From assembly GCF_017654315.1 (NCBI RefSeq), contig NZ_CP072203.1, positions 5,146,001 through 5,210,000 of the forward strand: a stretch of DNA of 64,000 nucleotides, read 5' to 3'. Positions 51,771 to 62,008 of the stretch are shown piece by piece. The notes beneath the pieces were generated by a model. The model did no database searches. It saw only the letters and a program-made list of their open reading frames with translations, and was not told the origin of the DNA. Origin of the DNA: Gordonia polyisoprenivorans. GTDB taxonomy: Bacteria > Actinomycetota > Actinomycetes > Mycobacteriales > Mycobacteriaceae. How positions within the stretch are numbered: the first letter of the stretch is position 1; every line of letters starts with the position of its first letter. Position numbers and translations under genes: made by a program.

Positions 51771-52673
51771 TCAGAGAGCCTCGTAGAGCTCCCGGGCCAG
51801 CGTGGCGGTCTCGGTCGGCGTCTTGCCGACCTTGACGCCCGCAGCCTCGAGGGCTTCCTTCTTGGCCTGCGCGGTGCCTGCGCTGCCGGACACGATCGCG
51901 CCGGCGTGGCCCATCGTCTTGCCCTCGGGCGCAGTGAATCCCGCGACGTAGCCGACGACCGGCTTGGAGACGTTGGCCTTGATGTAGTCGGCCGCACGCT
52001 CCTCGGCGTCGCCGCCGATCTCACCGATCATCACGATGACCTTGGTCTCGGGATCCTTCTCGAACGCCTCGATGGCGTCGATGTGGGTGGTCCCGATGAC
52101 CGGGTCACCGCCGATGCCGATGGCGGTGGAGAAGCCGAGATCGCGCAGCTCGTACATCATCTGGTAGGTCAGGGTGCCGGACTTGGAGACCAGGCCGATC
52201 GGACCCTTGCCGGTGATGTTGGCCGGGGTGATGCCCACCAGCGATTCGCCCGGGGTGATGATGCCGGGGCAGTTCGGCCCGATGATGCGGGTCTTGTTCC
52301 CCTTGTCGACGTTGTAGGCCCACGCATAAGCGCTGTCCTGCACCGGGATTCCCTCGGTGATGACGACCAGCAGCGGGATCTCGGCGTCGATCGCCTCGAT
52401 GATGGCGTCCTTGGCGAACTTCGGCGGGACGAAGGCGATCGAGGTGTCGGCCCCGGTCTCCTTGATCGCCTCGGCGACACTGCCGAAGACGGGCAGCTCG
52501 ACGTCGGAGCCGTCCTTGGCGGTGTGGGCGACGGTGGTGCCGGCCTTGCGGGCGTTGACACCGCCGACGATGTTCGAACCGGCCTTGAGCATCAGTGCGG
52601 TGTGCTTGGTGCCCTCACCGCCGGTGATGCCCTGGACGATGATCTTGTTGTCTTTGTTCAGGAAAATCGACAT
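51771..52673 (-). CDS. sucD: Succinyl-CoA synthetase, alpha subunit
   Basis: TCA-cycle enzyme (EC 6.2.1.5) subunit of 300 residues. CoA-binding Rossmann domain (about 5-125) with [11 protein letters not shown] and GPNCPGII; ligase domain with the phosphohistidine motif GHAGAIVSG (His at about 250). It couples succinyl-CoA cleavage to ATP or GTP formation. It follows sucC by 13 bases. The block sucC-sucD next to an M23 gene and uvrD1 matches M. tuberculosis Rv0949-Rv0952 as I recall it. Confidence 0.96.
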   Translation of the reverse strand: MSIFLNKDNKIIVQGITGGEGTKHTALMLKAGSNIVGGVNARKAGTTVAHTAKDGSDVELPVFGSVAEAIKETGADTSIAFVPPKFAKDAIIEAIDAEIPLLVVITEGIPVQDSAYAWAYNVDKGNKTRIIGPNCPGIITPGESLVGITPANITGKGPIGLVSKSGTLTYQMMYELRDLGFSTAIGIGGDPVIGTTHIDAIEAFEKDPETKVIVMIGEIGGDAEERAADYIKANVSKPVVGYVAGFTAPEGKTMGHAGAIVSGSAGTAQAKKEALEAAGVKVGKTPTETATLARELYEAL

Positions 52674-52686
52674 GTTCTCTAGCCCC

Positions 52687-53850
52687 TCACTTGCTCGCCA
52701 GTTCGGCGGCCTTGTCGGCGCCGGAGTCCATCGTTTCGGCGAGCGTCACCAGGGGGTGATTCGCATCGGCCAGGATCTTGCGGCCTTCGTCGACCTTGTT
52801 GCCGTCGAGGCGGACGACGAGCGGCTTGTTGGCCTCGTCGCCGAGCTTGTTCAGCGCGCCGACGATGCCGTTGGCGACAGCGTCGCAAGCGGTGATGCCG
52901 CCGAAGACGTTGACGAAGACACTCTTGACCTGCTCGTCGCCGAGGATCACGTCGAGACCGGCGGCCATCACCTCGGCCGAGGCGCCGCCACCGATGTCGA
53001 GGAAGTTCGCGGGCTTGACACCCTTGTGCTTCTCACCGGCGTAGGCGACCACGTCGAGGGTGCTCATGACCAATCCGGCGCCGTTGCCGATGATGCCGAC
53101 CTGTCCGTCGAGCTTGACGTAGTTGAGGTCGTTCTCCTTGGCCTTGAGCTCCAGCGGATCGGTGGCGTCACGGTCCTGGAATGCCTCGTGATCGGGATGC
53201 CGGAAGTCGGCGTTCTCGTCGAGGGTGACCTTGCCGTCGAGAGCCAGGATCTGGTCGTCGGGGGTACGGACCAGCGGGTTGACCTCAACGAGGGTGGCGT
53301 CTTCGGCGATGAACACCTCCCAGAGCTTCTGGATGGTGTTGGCGGCGGCGTCGAGCACCTCGGCGGGCAGCTTGCCCTTCTCGGCGATCTCGCGGGCGAA
53401 TGCGAGATCGACGCCCTTGACGGCGTCGACCGGGACGCGGGCGAGCGCGTCGGGGTTCTGCTCGGCGGTCACCTCGATCTCCACGCCGCCCTCGACCGAG
53501 CACATGGCCAGGTAGGTGCGGTTGGCGCGATCGAGAAGGAAGGAGATGTAGTACTCCTCGGCGATGTCGCTGGCCTCGGCGACGAGGAGTTTCTTGACGA
53601 CATGGCCCTTGATGTCGAGACCGAGGATGTTCTCGGCGTTCGCCTGCGCCTCGTCGGCGTCCTTGGAGTACTTCACGCCGCCGGCCTTGCCACGTCCACC
53701 GACCTTGACCTGCGCCTTGATCATGACGGGCTTGCCGATTTCCTCGGCAATCGTGCGCGCGTCGGCGGCAGAGTCGGTTACACGACCGGGTGTGGTCGGA
53801 ACTCCGTGCTTGGCGAACAGTTCCTTCGCCTGGTATTCGAAGAGATCCAT
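52687..53850 (-). CDS. sucC: Succinyl-CoA synthetase, beta subunit
   Basis: Beta subunit of 387 residues. ATP-grasp domain at about 1-240 ([16 protein letters not shown] for nucleotide binding; [19 protein letters not shown] opening in two parts), and the C-terminal CoA-ligase domain with [17 protein letters not shown] 53850 has a usable but unremarkable upstream site. Its gene order relative to sucD is the usual one. Nucleotide preference cannot be read with confidence. Confidence 0.96.
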   Translation of the reverse strand: MDLFEYQAKELFAKHGVPTTPGRVTDSAADARTIAEEIGKPVMIKAQVKVGGRGKAGGVKYSKDADEAQANAENILGLDIKGHVVKKLLVAEASDIAEEYYISFLLDRANRTYLAMCSVEGGVEIEVTAEQNPDALARVPVDAVKGVDLAFAREIAEKGKLPAEVLDAAANTIQKLWEVFIAEDATLVEVNPLVRTPDDQILALDGKVTLDENADFRHPDHEAFQDRDATDPLELKAKENDLNYVKLDGQVGIIGNGAGLVMSTLDVVAYAGEKHKGVKPANFLDIGGGASAEVMAAGLDVILGDEQVKSVFVNVFGGITACDAVANGIVGALNKLGDEANKPLVVRLDGNKVDEGRKILADANHPLVTLAETMDSGADKAAELASK

Positions 53851-54257
53851 TCAGCTCACCATTTCGTAGATTTGCCCGCTCGTCTGGGTGTAACGCGGGC
53901 CATACGGGACTTTAAACCTGCCGCATATCCGGTTTGAGTACACCTCCTCACCTTGTGCGACAGATCACTCGCTCGGTCGGTGAACGGGCGGACGCCGACC
54001 GGGCACCATCGGCCCGGCGAAGAGAGCGTGTTGCGGCAAATCCGCCAGCCACCACAGAGAATTCAGCACAATGCGAATGATGTCACCAGCCTGTGACCCA
54101 GCTCACTTTATCCCGGGTTTTCACTCCCCAGGGTTGGACTTGCCGCAATCATTTCGTTACCGTCGGCAGGCAGTCTCAGGTCGTAGTGGTCCATTGCGCC
54201 ACATCCGTAACGCCGAAAGAACGCGGGCACCTGGGTGTATCGCAACCATGAGGTGAG
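53851..54257. promoter_or_regulatory. Divergent region sucC / M23 peptidase with a CRP/GlxR-type site
   Basis: About 400 bases with no gene. The sequence TGTGA-CCCAGC-TCACT at 54092-54107 matches the cAMP-receptor/GlxR consensus TGTGA-N6-TCACA in 9 of 10 conserved bases. It lies about 150 bases before the M23 start and about 240 before sucC, so it could serve either. The rest, including GC-rich 53940-54060, shows no further clear motif. Confidence 0.55.
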
Positions 54258-55442
54258 GTGGACGACTTGGCGGAACGTGGTTTTCCAGGCGGGTCGATAT
54301 CCGGCACCGCGGTCGTCGGCGGACGTCGACGCCGCGACGAGCGGATCGACGATCTCACCGCCGAGGAGATGACCACGATCATCCCCGTCGACCGCAGCGA
54401 CATCTACTACAGCGACGAGACCGCGTACGGCGACACCGCCGACTTCGAGTGGGACGTCGATGACTGGGCTCCCATCGAAGACGGCTCGACCTCGGTCGGT
54501 CGCCGACGCTCCACGCGCCGCACCACCACCTCGGAGATCACGCAGGACATCCTCATCCCCGAGGGTGAGTTCGACGAGTACCGCCACGACGAGCCCTTCG
54601 ACGTTCTCGGCGCCCAAGTCGACGAATACGCAGTCGATGAGCACGAGACCGACGAGCGGGTAGGGACGGTCACCGCGGAGCCGACGTTCCGTCGCGTGCC
54701 GGCGGGTGCGACGCGGCGTTCGCGCGGCAAGCACCGCATCGCCGCTCCGCCGACCGCGCTGCGCAGCGGACGCGTCGCCCTGGTGGCTGTCGCCGCCGGC
54801 GCCGCGCTGGCCGCCGCCGCGGTGCAGGTCAACTCCGACGACGACGCCGGATCAGCCGCGCCGGTACCCACCGCCGATGTCGGGGGCGCCGCAGCCGCCG
54901 ACACCGGACCCGGGATCGCACCCGCGTCGGCGAACACCCCCGACACGAGCATGTACGGCCAGCAGCTGCAGGTCGGCAAGCAACTCGCCGACGCCGAGGC
55001 CGCACGAATCAACGCCTCGCTGCCGCCGGAGTTCGTCTCACCCGTGCCGCTGGGCCAGTATCAGCTCACCTCGCTGTATGCGATGCGCTGGGGCGTCATG
55101 CACGCCGGTCTGGATTTCGCGGCGCCGCTGGGCACCCCGATCCACGCCGCCACCGATGGAGTGGTCCTCGAGGCCGGTCCGGCGTCGGGCTTCGGGAACT
55201 GGATTCAGGTCAAGGCCCCCGACGGCACCGTCACCGTGTACGGCCACATGTATTCCAACGGCGTGCTCGTACAGAAGGGCCAGACCGTCAAGGCCGGACA
55301 GGTCATCGGCCTGGTGGGCAGCGACGGCCAATCCACGGGCCCGCACTGCCATTTCGAGGTGTGGCTGAACGGCAAGACGAAGATCGACCCGGCACCGTGG
55401 CTCGCCGAGCACGGTGTGCGGCTGTCGAACTACGTCGGCTGA
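54258..55442 (+). CDS. M23-family cell-wall peptidase, membrane-anchored
   Basis: LytM-type zinc metallopeptidase of 394 residues, expected to cleave peptidoglycan cross-bridges outside the membrane. A cytoplasmic, acidic N-terminal part (about 1-165) with RRR clusters is followed by a membrane segment (about 172-190), a Pro/Ala linker and the M23 domain (about 280-375): HAGLDFAAPLG supplies His282 and Asp286, and GPHCHFEVW supplies His363 and His365. It starts at GTG 54258 with GAGGTGAG upstream. Homologous in position to M. tuberculosis Rv0950c. Confidence 0.9.
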   Translation: MDDLAERGFPGGSISGTAVVGGRRRRDERIDDLTAEEMTTIIPVDRSDIYYSDETAYGDTADFEWDVDDWAPIEDGSTSVGRRRSTRRTTTSEITQDILIPEGEFDEYRHDEPFDVLGAQVDEYAVDEHETDERVGTVTAEPTFRRVPAGATRRSRGKHRIAAPPTALRSGRVALVAVAAGAALAAAAVQVNSDDDAGSAAPVPTADVGGAAAADTGPGIAPASANTPDTSMYGQQLQVGKQLADAEAARINASLPPEFVSPVPLGQYQLTSLYAMRWGVMHAGLDFAAPLGTPIHAATDGVVLEAGPASGFGNWIQVKAPDGTVTVYGHMYSNGVLVQKGQTVKAGQVIGLVGSDGQSTGPHCHFEVWLNGKTKIDPAPWLAEHGVRLSNYVG

Positions 55443-55466
55443 CCCGCCCGCACCCCTCGGCGTCCC

Positions 55467-57977
55467 TCAGAGCTTCTCGCCGGGGATTCCGCCGATCGTC
55501 AGCAGCGTGATGCGGCCGGTGTTGCCGCCGTAATCGATGACCACCCGCTCGGTCGCCCCGCTGCCCTCCTTGCCGACGACCTTGCCCATCCCGTACTTGG
55601 GATGATTGTGCCGATCACCGACGTCGAGCTGAATCTGCTTGTTACGCCCTCGATTCGGGTCCGCGGAGAACGACGAACGCCCCAGCGCACCACTGGAACC
55701 ACGATCGTCGCCACGGCCGAACACCCCACCCGAGGATCCGAGGCCGCGTCCGGGACGCCGCCGTTCGGTTTGCCGCCAGTCGAGCAGATGCTGCGGAATC
55801 TCTTGCAGGAAGCGCGATTCGGGGTTCGACACCGGCTGACCCCAGGATGCACGGGTGACCGCGCGGGTCAGATACAGCCGCTGCTTGGCCCGGGTGATGC
55901 CGACGTAGGCGAGGCGTCGTTCCTCGCTGAGCTCCGCCGGATCTCCGAGAGCCCGCAGATGCGGGAAATGCCCGTCCTCCCAACCGGTCACGAAGACCAC
56001 CGGGAACTCGAGTCCCTTCGCGGTGTGCAGGGTCATGAGCGTGACCACCCCCTCGCCGTCGTCGGGGAGCTGATCGGCGTCGGCAACCAACGACACCCGT
56101 TCCAGGAAGGCGGCCAGCGAACCGGGTTCGGGCTCGCCCTCGCGCAGTTGCGCCGCTTCCGCGTCGGTACCGTTGTCCACCTCGGCTTGCGCGGCTTCGG
56201 CCGCATCGCGGCTGAATTCCTTTGCCACCGAGATCAATTCGTTGAGGTTGTCCAGCCGGGCGCCGTCCTGCGGATCGTGGGAACCCTCGAGCTCGGCGCG
56301 GTACCCGCTGCGATCGACGATGGCGTCGACGAGCTCACCGATGTCGGCGCCCTCTTCGGTGGCATCGGCGACGGCGACGTCGGAGCCCTCCGTGCCGCCT
56401 TCACCGAAGGTGGTCAGGAAGTCGTTGCGCAAACCCTCGATCAGGTCGACGAAGCCGCCGATCTGCTTGACCGCGCGGGTGTTCAACAGCCCGACCTGAC
56501 CCTGCGCCCCCTCGATCAGCGCCTGGTAGAACGAGATCCCGCGGTTCTCCGAGTGCACGGCGACGCACGCCTCGGCACGGTCCCCGATGCCCCGACGCGG
56601 CGTGTTCAGGATGCGCCGCAGGCTGACCGAATCCTCGGGGTTGGCGACCACCCGCAGATACGCGACGACGTCGCGCACCTCTTTGCGCTCGTAGAATCGG
56701 GTGCCGCCGACCACCTTGTACGGGATGCCGTGACGGACGAACACTTCTTCCAGCGCGCGCGATCCGGTGTTGGTCCGGTAGAACACGGCGATGTCGGAAT
56801 AACTGTTGGACTGAGCACCGCCGATGGTGTGGTCGGTGAGCCGCTCGATCTCGGTGGCGATGAACGTCGCCTCCTCCCGATCGGAGTCGGCGACGTATCC
56901 GACGATGAGCTCACCGTCGCCGGAGTCGGTCCACAACCGCTTGTCCCGCCGATTCGGATTGCGGGCGATGACCGCGTTGGCGGCCGAGAGGATGGTCTGC
57001 GTCGAGCGGTAATTCTGTTCCAGCAGAATGGTTTCGGCGTTCGGGAAGTCGCGCTCGAACTCCTCGATGTTGCGGATCGTCGCCCCACGGAAGGCGTAGA
57101 TCGACTGGTCGGCGTCACCGACCACGCACAGTTCCGACGGCGCCAGCCCCGATGACGTGGTCTCGCGGCCGACGAGTTCGCGCACGAGCACGTACTGCGC
57201 GTGGTTGGTGTCCTGGTACTCGTCGACCATGACGTGGCGGAATCGACGACGGTAGTACTCGGCGACGTCGGGGTGACTCTGCAGCAGGGCGACGGTCTCA
57301 CCGATCAGGTCGTCGAAGTCGAAGGCGTTGGCCGCGGAGAGCCGACGCTGATACTCCGCGTAGATCTCGGCGATGGTGCGCGCGGTCGGTTCCTCGCCGG
57401 CGGCGGCGTGCGCATCGTCGGGGTCGGACAGTTCGTTCTTGAGATTCGAGATGCTCACCGCGACGCCACGCGGGCTGAACTTCTTCGGGTCGATGTCGAG
57501 ATCGCGAATGATCATGCCCAGCAGGCGTTTCGAATCGTCGGAGTCGTAGATCGAGAAGTTGGAGTTGCGATTGCCCAGCAGCGCCGACTGGGCGCGCAGG
57601 ATGCGCACACACGTCGAGTGAAAGGTGGAGACCCACATGTAGGCCGCGCGGGGGCCGACGAGTCCGATGACGCGCTCGCGCATCTCCGCGGCCGCCTTGT
57701 TGGTGAAGGTGATCGCCAGGATCTGGCCGGGGGTGACATCGCGTGCGGCGAGCAGATAGGCGATGCGGCGGGTGAGTACCGCGGTCTTGCCCGAGCCGGC
57801 ACCGGCGACGATCAGCAGCGGCGGACCGCTGTGCACCACCGCCGCGCGCTGCTGGGGATTCAGCCCGTCGAGGAGCCGTTCGATGCGCTCATCGGCGGCG
57901 GGCGGCGTGGTGGCTGCGGACTCGGTGGCTGCGGACGCGGTGGCGGGTGCGGAACTGGGTGCAGAGCTGGTGGTCAT
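55467..57977 (-). CDS. pcrA: ATP-dependent DNA helicase PcrA/UvrD1
   Basis: Superfamily 1A 3'-5' helicase of 836 residues. Motif I GAGSGKT at 59-65; motif II DEYQDTNHAQY; motif III with GDADQSIYAFRGA; motif V/VI with VTLMTLHTAKGLEFPVVF and AYVGITRAKQRLYL. The C-terminal tail has a Tudor-like domain (GDRHNHPKYGMGKVV) as in PcrA and UvrD, which contacts RNA polymerase. An Ala/Ser-rich N-terminal extension of about 30 residues is added. Roles: nucleotide-excision repair and replication-fork clearance. In mycobacteria, UvrD1 works with Ku. Confidence 0.95.
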   Translation of the reverse strand: MTTSSAPSSAPATASAATESAATTPPAADERIERLLDGLNPQQRAAVVHSGPPLLIVAGAGSGKTAVLTRRIAYLLAARDVTPGQILAITFTNKAAAEMRERVIGLVGPRAAYMWVSTFHSTCVRILRAQSALLGNRNSNFSIYDSDDSKRLLGMIIRDLDIDPKKFSPRGVAVSISNLKNELSDPDDAHAAAGEEPTARTIAEIYAEYQRRLSAANAFDFDDLIGETVALLQSHPDVAEYYRRRFRHVMVDEYQDTNHAQYVLVRELVGRETTSSGLAPSELCVVGDADQSIYAFRGATIRNIEEFERDFPNAETILLEQNYRSTQTILSAANAVIARNPNRRDKRLWTDSGDGELIVGYVADSDREEATFIATEIERLTDHTIGGAQSNSYSDIAVFYRTNTGSRALEEVFVRHGIPYKVVGGTRFYERKEVRDVVAYLRVVANPEDSVSLRRILNTPRRGIGDRAEACVAVHSENRGISFYQALIEGAQGQVGLLNTRAVKQIGGFVDLIEGLRNDFLTTFGEGGTEGSDVAVADATEEGADIGELVDAIVDRSGYRAELEGSHDPQDGARLDNLNELISVAKEFSRDAAEAAQAEVDNGTDAEAAQLREGEPEPGSLAAFLERVSLVADADQLPDDGEGVVTLMTLHTAKGLEFPVVFVTGWEDGHFPHLRALGDPAELSEERRLAYVGITRAKQRLYLTRAVTRASWGQPVSNPESRFLQEIPQHLLDWRQTERRRPGRGLGSSGGVFGRGDDRGSSGALGRSSFSADPNRGRNKQIQLDVGDRHNHPKYGMGKVVGKEGSGATERVVIDYGGNTGRITLLTIGGIPGEKL

Positions 57978-58294
57978 CGGTATCTCAGGTTACTCCGGCC
58001 CACCGACAGGATTCGTGAGGGCGAAGGCTGCCGAGAGACCTTCGGTGGGTCACCTCCACCGGTTACGATGACCTCGCACCGAATCCGGGGGGCCGCGCGG
58101 TGCGAGATGGTGTGGGACCGCCCCCATGTGGTCAGGGGAGACGTGGTGCGACCGGTGCTCAGCGATGTGTCATTCATTCGTCCCATGCGGTCTCCCGAAG
58201 CCGGCCCGGTGCTGTCTAGTGTTGACATCATTCGGCCGAAAACGGACATCGCCGTGATCTCACGCCCGATGCCCCTTGCCCCGGGAAGCGAGCG
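57978..58294. other. Divergent intergenic region pcrA / hypothetical
   Basis: About 320 bases with no credible gene. A TTGACA at 58222-58227 could be a -35 for the downstream plus-strand gene, but no good -10 at the right distance is seen. TTACGAT near 58063 is a possible -10 in either orientation. No palindrome of note. Confidence 0.35.
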
Positions 58295-59899
58295 ATGAAG
58301 AACACCTCGAAGGTCATTGCGCTGGTACTGACCAGTGTCGGGGCGGTGGCGGTGATCATCGCGCTGATCCTGTCGTTCATCCCGTGGAGCAACTCCGGAT
58401 CGGCCGAGCCGACCGCCGCGTTCCGGGCACAGAACAACCTGGACCAGACCGCTTTTCAGTACGGCAGCAGTCCGGGCGCCAAATACAAGGGGACGTTGAC
58501 GCGCAAGTACAGCGACGGCGTCTCCCTCACCGTCGAGTTCTCCGACCTGCAGGTGGCGCTGTCGGGCAACGTCAGTGGTTCGATCACCGTCGACGGTCAG
58601 CAGGGCGACTACAGCCAGATCGGCAACTATTACTTCACCAAGGCCCCCGCCTCCTTCTGGAAGGCGGTCCTGGGCGGCACCGCCCCGGACAACGTCGACA
58701 TGTCGCCGGTCGACAACAAGTGGGCCAGCGCGGAGTGGAGCCTGCCGAACCTCGGGTATGCGTTGTCGCCGATCGTGCTGGCCGGACGGCTGGGCAACAA
58801 CGACCTCGTCAATCCGCCGACGCTGGGCGCCCAACTGCCCTCACCCAACAAGGACACCCCCGACGCCCGCTACTGGCCGACCTCGGATCCGGCGATCACC
58901 TCGCTGGCCGACAACAAGGTCAAGGCCGGTGACTGGGAGATCACCTTCGCCACCGACACCAAGGCGATCAGTCATCTCAAGGGCCAGTACAAGGATGGTG
59001 ACGTCACCACCACCATCGACACCGACGTCACCCCGCTGTCCTTCGATCAGGTCTCACCGATCTTCGCCCAGCAGAAGGGTCTCACCAGCGATCTCGGGTC
59101 GGTGCCGGTTCCCGGCATGACGATCGACGACCTTCCGGGCGGGCAGCTCGACCAGGTCGGCTGGAAGCAGACCGGCGGCTGCTCGAATGTGGCGTGCGGC
59201 TATGACCTCACCGTCAACGGCACGCCGCGGCGCGGTTCCGACAACAAGCCCGGACACGTGAACTATGGCCTGACGGTCAACTTCATCGTCAACGGCCAGC
59301 CGGCCGGGGCCGTCGGCGGCACCTGCACCCCGGTGATCCGGGTCGACTTCGACAAGACCGCCACCACTCGTTGCACCGCAACCAATCTCGGTTCCGGAGG
59401 CGGTTCGATCCGACCCAACGTGACCTTCTCCTACCTCCCGTTCATCGACTACGGCGCCGATACCCTCAGCGACTACCTCGACGACAACACACAGGCCACG
59501 CAGCGTCAGTTCACCATGGTGCGCACCGGGACCAAGCAGCCCGCAGCAGCCACCTACGCCTCCGAACACACCGGCCTGCCGAGCAGTTATGCCGTCAAGC
59601 GCGGCGACTATCTGTTCGACGGCTACGGCCCGGCCGGTGCCTACCTGGTGACCTTCGCACCCGGTTACGCCGCGCATGTCACCAATGGCGCCTTCGATCC
59701 CAGTTGGGCGGGCACGGCCACCCTGCGCGATCAGATGAGCAAGCAGGTGCAGGCCATCGGCGACGACGGCCGCATCGCGTACTACGTGGCCGAGCAGTCG
59801 ACCAGTGACGCGCTCACCGCGCTGGTGGCCCAGGCCGGATACTCGAGCAAGATCTCGGTGTACTACGACGCGCCGGAGTCGTCCGACACGAGCGGCTGA
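58295..59899 (+). CDS. Membrane-anchored exported protein, unknown function
   Basis: Protein of 534 residues. One N-terminal membrane segment (about 8-30) is followed by a long extracytoplasmic part that is Gly/Asp/Thr-rich, with no obvious catalytic motif. Six cysteine-like pairs are not evident: Cys occur in GGCSNVACGY, GGTCTPVIRV and TTRCTATNLG, four in all, so two disulfides are possible. Repeated beta-type patterns suggest two or three Ig- or jelly-roll-like domains. ATG 58295. I do not recognise the family. Inserted between pcrA and chorismate mutase, unlike the M. tuberculosis order. Confidence 0.7.
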   Translation: MKNTSKVIALVLTSVGAVAVIIALILSFIPWSNSGSAEPTAAFRAQNNLDQTAFQYGSSPGAKYKGTLTRKYSDGVSLTVEFSDLQVALSGNVSGSITVDGQQGDYSQIGNYYFTKAPASFWKAVLGGTAPDNVDMSPVDNKWASAEWSLPNLGYALSPIVLAGRLGNNDLVNPPTLGAQLPSPNKDTPDARYWPTSDPAITSLADNKVKAGDWEITFATDTKAISHLKGQYKDGDVTTTIDTDVTPLSFDQVSPIFAQQKGLTSDLGSVPVPGMTIDDLPGGQLDQVGWKQTGGCSNVACGYDLTVNGTPRRGSDNKPGHVNYGLTVNFIVNGQPAGAVGGTCTPVIRVDFDKTATTRCTATNLGSGGGSIRPNVTFSYLPFIDYGADTLSDYLDDNTQATQRQFTMVRTGTKQPAAATYASEHTGLPSSYAVKRGDYLFDGYGPAGAYLVTFAPGYAAHVTNGAFDPSWAGTATLRDQMSKQVQAIGDDGRIAYYVAEQSTSDALTALVAQAGYSSKISVYYDAPESSDTSG

Positions 59900-59921
59900 G
59901 ACGTCACCGGCGCGGCGACGC

Positions 59922-61961
59922 TCACTGGCCCAGCAGCCGGGCGTCGACCACCTCACCGACCCGTCCGTCACCGGTGTGCAGCGCCAGACCCCGGGTGAGC
60001 GGGCGGATTCGGAGCTCGGTGCCGTGACCGTCGAGTTGCACGTAGACCACATGCAGTCCGGCCTGCAGCGCAACGCGAACGGCTGGTCCGCCGTCGAGGG
60101 ACATCTCCACATCGCCCGCGGTGTTGGCGCAGTAGCCGAGCGCGACGGTCCACCGCCAGTTGATCAGCGGGCCGTCGAGCCGCAGTGACGTCGGGCCGGT
60201 GAGTTCCGGCCGCGCACATGTTCCGCGGCCGGCCTCGATGGTTCGTCTCGGGGTCACCGCACCGGGCGTGAGGTTGCCCGCATTGTCGAGGACGAAGAGC
60301 CGGTCGGTGGTGTCACCGAACGGCGAACGATCGGTGACGCGGCCGAAGGTCGCACTGATCTGGTTGTACGGGTAGGCCACCGGTAGCAGGACCTCGAGCG
60401 GCAGCGCCTGATCGAACATCGTGTTGTCCCGATTGTCGGCGAGCGCACGCTTGGCGTTGGCCAGATAGGCGCCGGTCGGGTCGTCGGTCCAGGAGGACTG
60501 GTACGACGCGGTCGAGATCAACGACGACGCGAACGCCAACACCGCGGTCACTGCGGCGAGGACGCCGACCGCCGTACCCACTGTCCGACCGCGGCCCGCC
60601 GTCTCCTCGTCGGTCTCGGGAGCGGCATGGCGCCCACCCGACGGTCCGACCGGGTCCGCCGAACGCCGGGGCGCGGCGACGAGCAGGGCGAGCGCGGCGG
60701 TGATCACGACCGCCGAATCGGGCAGATACCGCAAGGTCTGGGCGAGTTCGAGTGCGGTGTTTGCCGATGAGCGATTCCACATCACCGGGATCTGCGCCAC
60801 GACGACGTACAGCGCGGCGCACACGAGGACCGCCACCGCACCGATCCGGGTACGTACGGCCCAGATCACCACGGCGGCCACCACCAGCCACCCCAACACG
60901 ATCATCCACACCGCGGAGAACCCCATCGGCGGGCTCGGCACCCATCGTTCCCAGTCCCACGGACCGCCGACGAGGGACGGTATGACACCACGGTTGATCG
61001 ACCGCCACACGAGTTGCGCGGTCTGCGACACCGAATGCTGCCCGGCGGTGGCGTCCGACACCGAGAAGAACAGCAGCGCCCACGCCACGAAGATCACCGA
61101 CAGAGGTGCCCACAGCCGGCGGGCGTGGACGAATGCCGTTCCCAGCGGACCCATCTGGACGGCGGCGGTGTCAGCCGCGGCAGATTCATCGGCATCAGCG
61201 TTGGCATCGGCAACGTCCGCCGACCGGGACCCTGTGCGGTTCACCAGAACCGCGGCGACGAATGCCACCGGCAGGATGAACAGCGACTTCTCGAAGAAGG
61301 CGAGGGAGAGCACGAAGATCACCGATGAGCGCAGGACGATCAGCCGCGTTCGCCGGCGGTCGGCGCCCCCGCGGGCGAGCAGCACCGCGTCGGCGACGAT
61401 CCAGGCCATCGCCGCCTGCATCGGCAACGTGTTGAGGCCGGCGGCCCACCACACGAAGGACGACACCGTCAGCGGGGTGAAGAGGTAGAAGGCCAACGCG
61501 CCGACCGAGGCGATCTCGACGGCAGCGCTGCGTGACCGCCCCTCCCCGGGGTCGGTCAGGACCCGTATCATCCGCCACACGCACATCGACGCGAGTCCCT
61601 GCAGCACCACGAGCGTGATCGCCGGCGCCACCCAGTTCAGCGGCGCGAGCACCGTCGAGATCCCCGCGACGAGGAACGCCGCGGGCATGAAATGACCGTC
61701 GTGGCTGTGGCCGAGGTAGTCCCACGACCAGATCGACATGGTCGAGGCCCGGCCGACGAGGATGAGGTCGTCCCAGTAGAAGTTGCCGGTGGCCACCAGC
61801 CAGCCGCGGACGATCAGTTGCGCGACGATCAGGGTGATCACGGCCGCTACCACCATCTGCGCCACCCGGCTCGCCGTGGCGCTCACAGATCCGGCGGACC
61901 GGGTCGGACCGGTGTCTTCGGGATCTCGGGAGGGGTCGATGCTTGCCCGGGGTCTCGGCAT
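59922..61961 (-). CDS. Large polytopic membrane protein, possibly GT-C glycosyltransferase-like
   Basis: Protein of 679 residues from ATG 61961 (GTG 61967 is an alternative) with about eleven to twelve hydrophobic segments. An early extracytoplasmic loop holds ATGNFYWDDLILVGR: a WDD acidic pair right after the first membrane segment is typical of GT-C transferases. A polar, Asp/Ala-rich stretch (about 265-290) looks like a cytoplasmic loop. The C-terminal 150 residues form a soluble domain rich in beta strands. Donor and acceptor are unknown, and a transporter role cannot be excluded. Confidence 0.6.
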   Translation of the reverse strand: MPRPRASIDPSRDPEDTGPTRSAGSVSATASRVAQMVVAAVITLIVAQLIVRGWLVATGNFYWDDLILVGRASTMSIWSWDYLGHSHDGHFMPAAFLVAGISTVLAPLNWVAPAITLVVLQGLASMCVWRMIRVLTDPGEGRSRSAAVEIASVGALAFYLFTPLTVSSFVWWAAGLNTLPMQAAMAWIVADAVLLARGGADRRRTRLIVLRSSVIFVLSLAFFEKSLFILPVAFVAAVLVNRTGSRSADVADANADADESAAADTAAVQMGPLGTAFVHARRLWAPLSVIFVAWALLFFSVSDATAGQHSVSQTAQLVWRSINRGVIPSLVGGPWDWERWVPSPPMGFSAVWMIVLGWLVVAAVVIWAVRTRIGAVAVLVCAALYVVVAQIPVMWNRSSANTALELAQTLRYLPDSAVVITAALALLVAAPRRSADPVGPSGGRHAAPETDEETAGRGRTVGTAVGVLAAVTAVLAFASSLISTASYQSSWTDDPTGAYLANAKRALADNRDNTMFDQALPLEVLLPVAYPYNQISATFGRVTDRSPFGDTTDRLFVLDNAGNLTPGAVTPRRTIEAGRGTCARPELTGPTSLRLDGPLINWRWTVALGYCANTAGDVEMSLDGGPAVRVALQAGLHVVYVQLDGHGTELRIRPLTRGLALHTGDGRVGEVVDARLLGQ

Positions 61962-62008
61962 GGCCACCAGTGTCCACGGCACGGTATCTGCGTGGCAAAA
62001 TCGACACG

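Noticed and set aside
51665..52682. Plus-strand open frame continuing from pfkB through sucD
   Set aside because: It exists only because of the one-base shift in pfkB. The sucD gene on the other strand is complete, highly conserved and explains this DNA.
52357..53937. Plus-strand open frame opposite sucC
   Set aside because: Repetitive Leu/Gly/Val/Asp composition typical of a shadow of sucC, which is certain.
54060..54257. c-di-AMP (ydaO) riboswitch before the M23 peptidase
   Set aside because: Such switches often precede actinobacterial cell-wall hydrolases, but I could not identify the two-fold pseudo-symmetric core; only the CRP-type site is clear.
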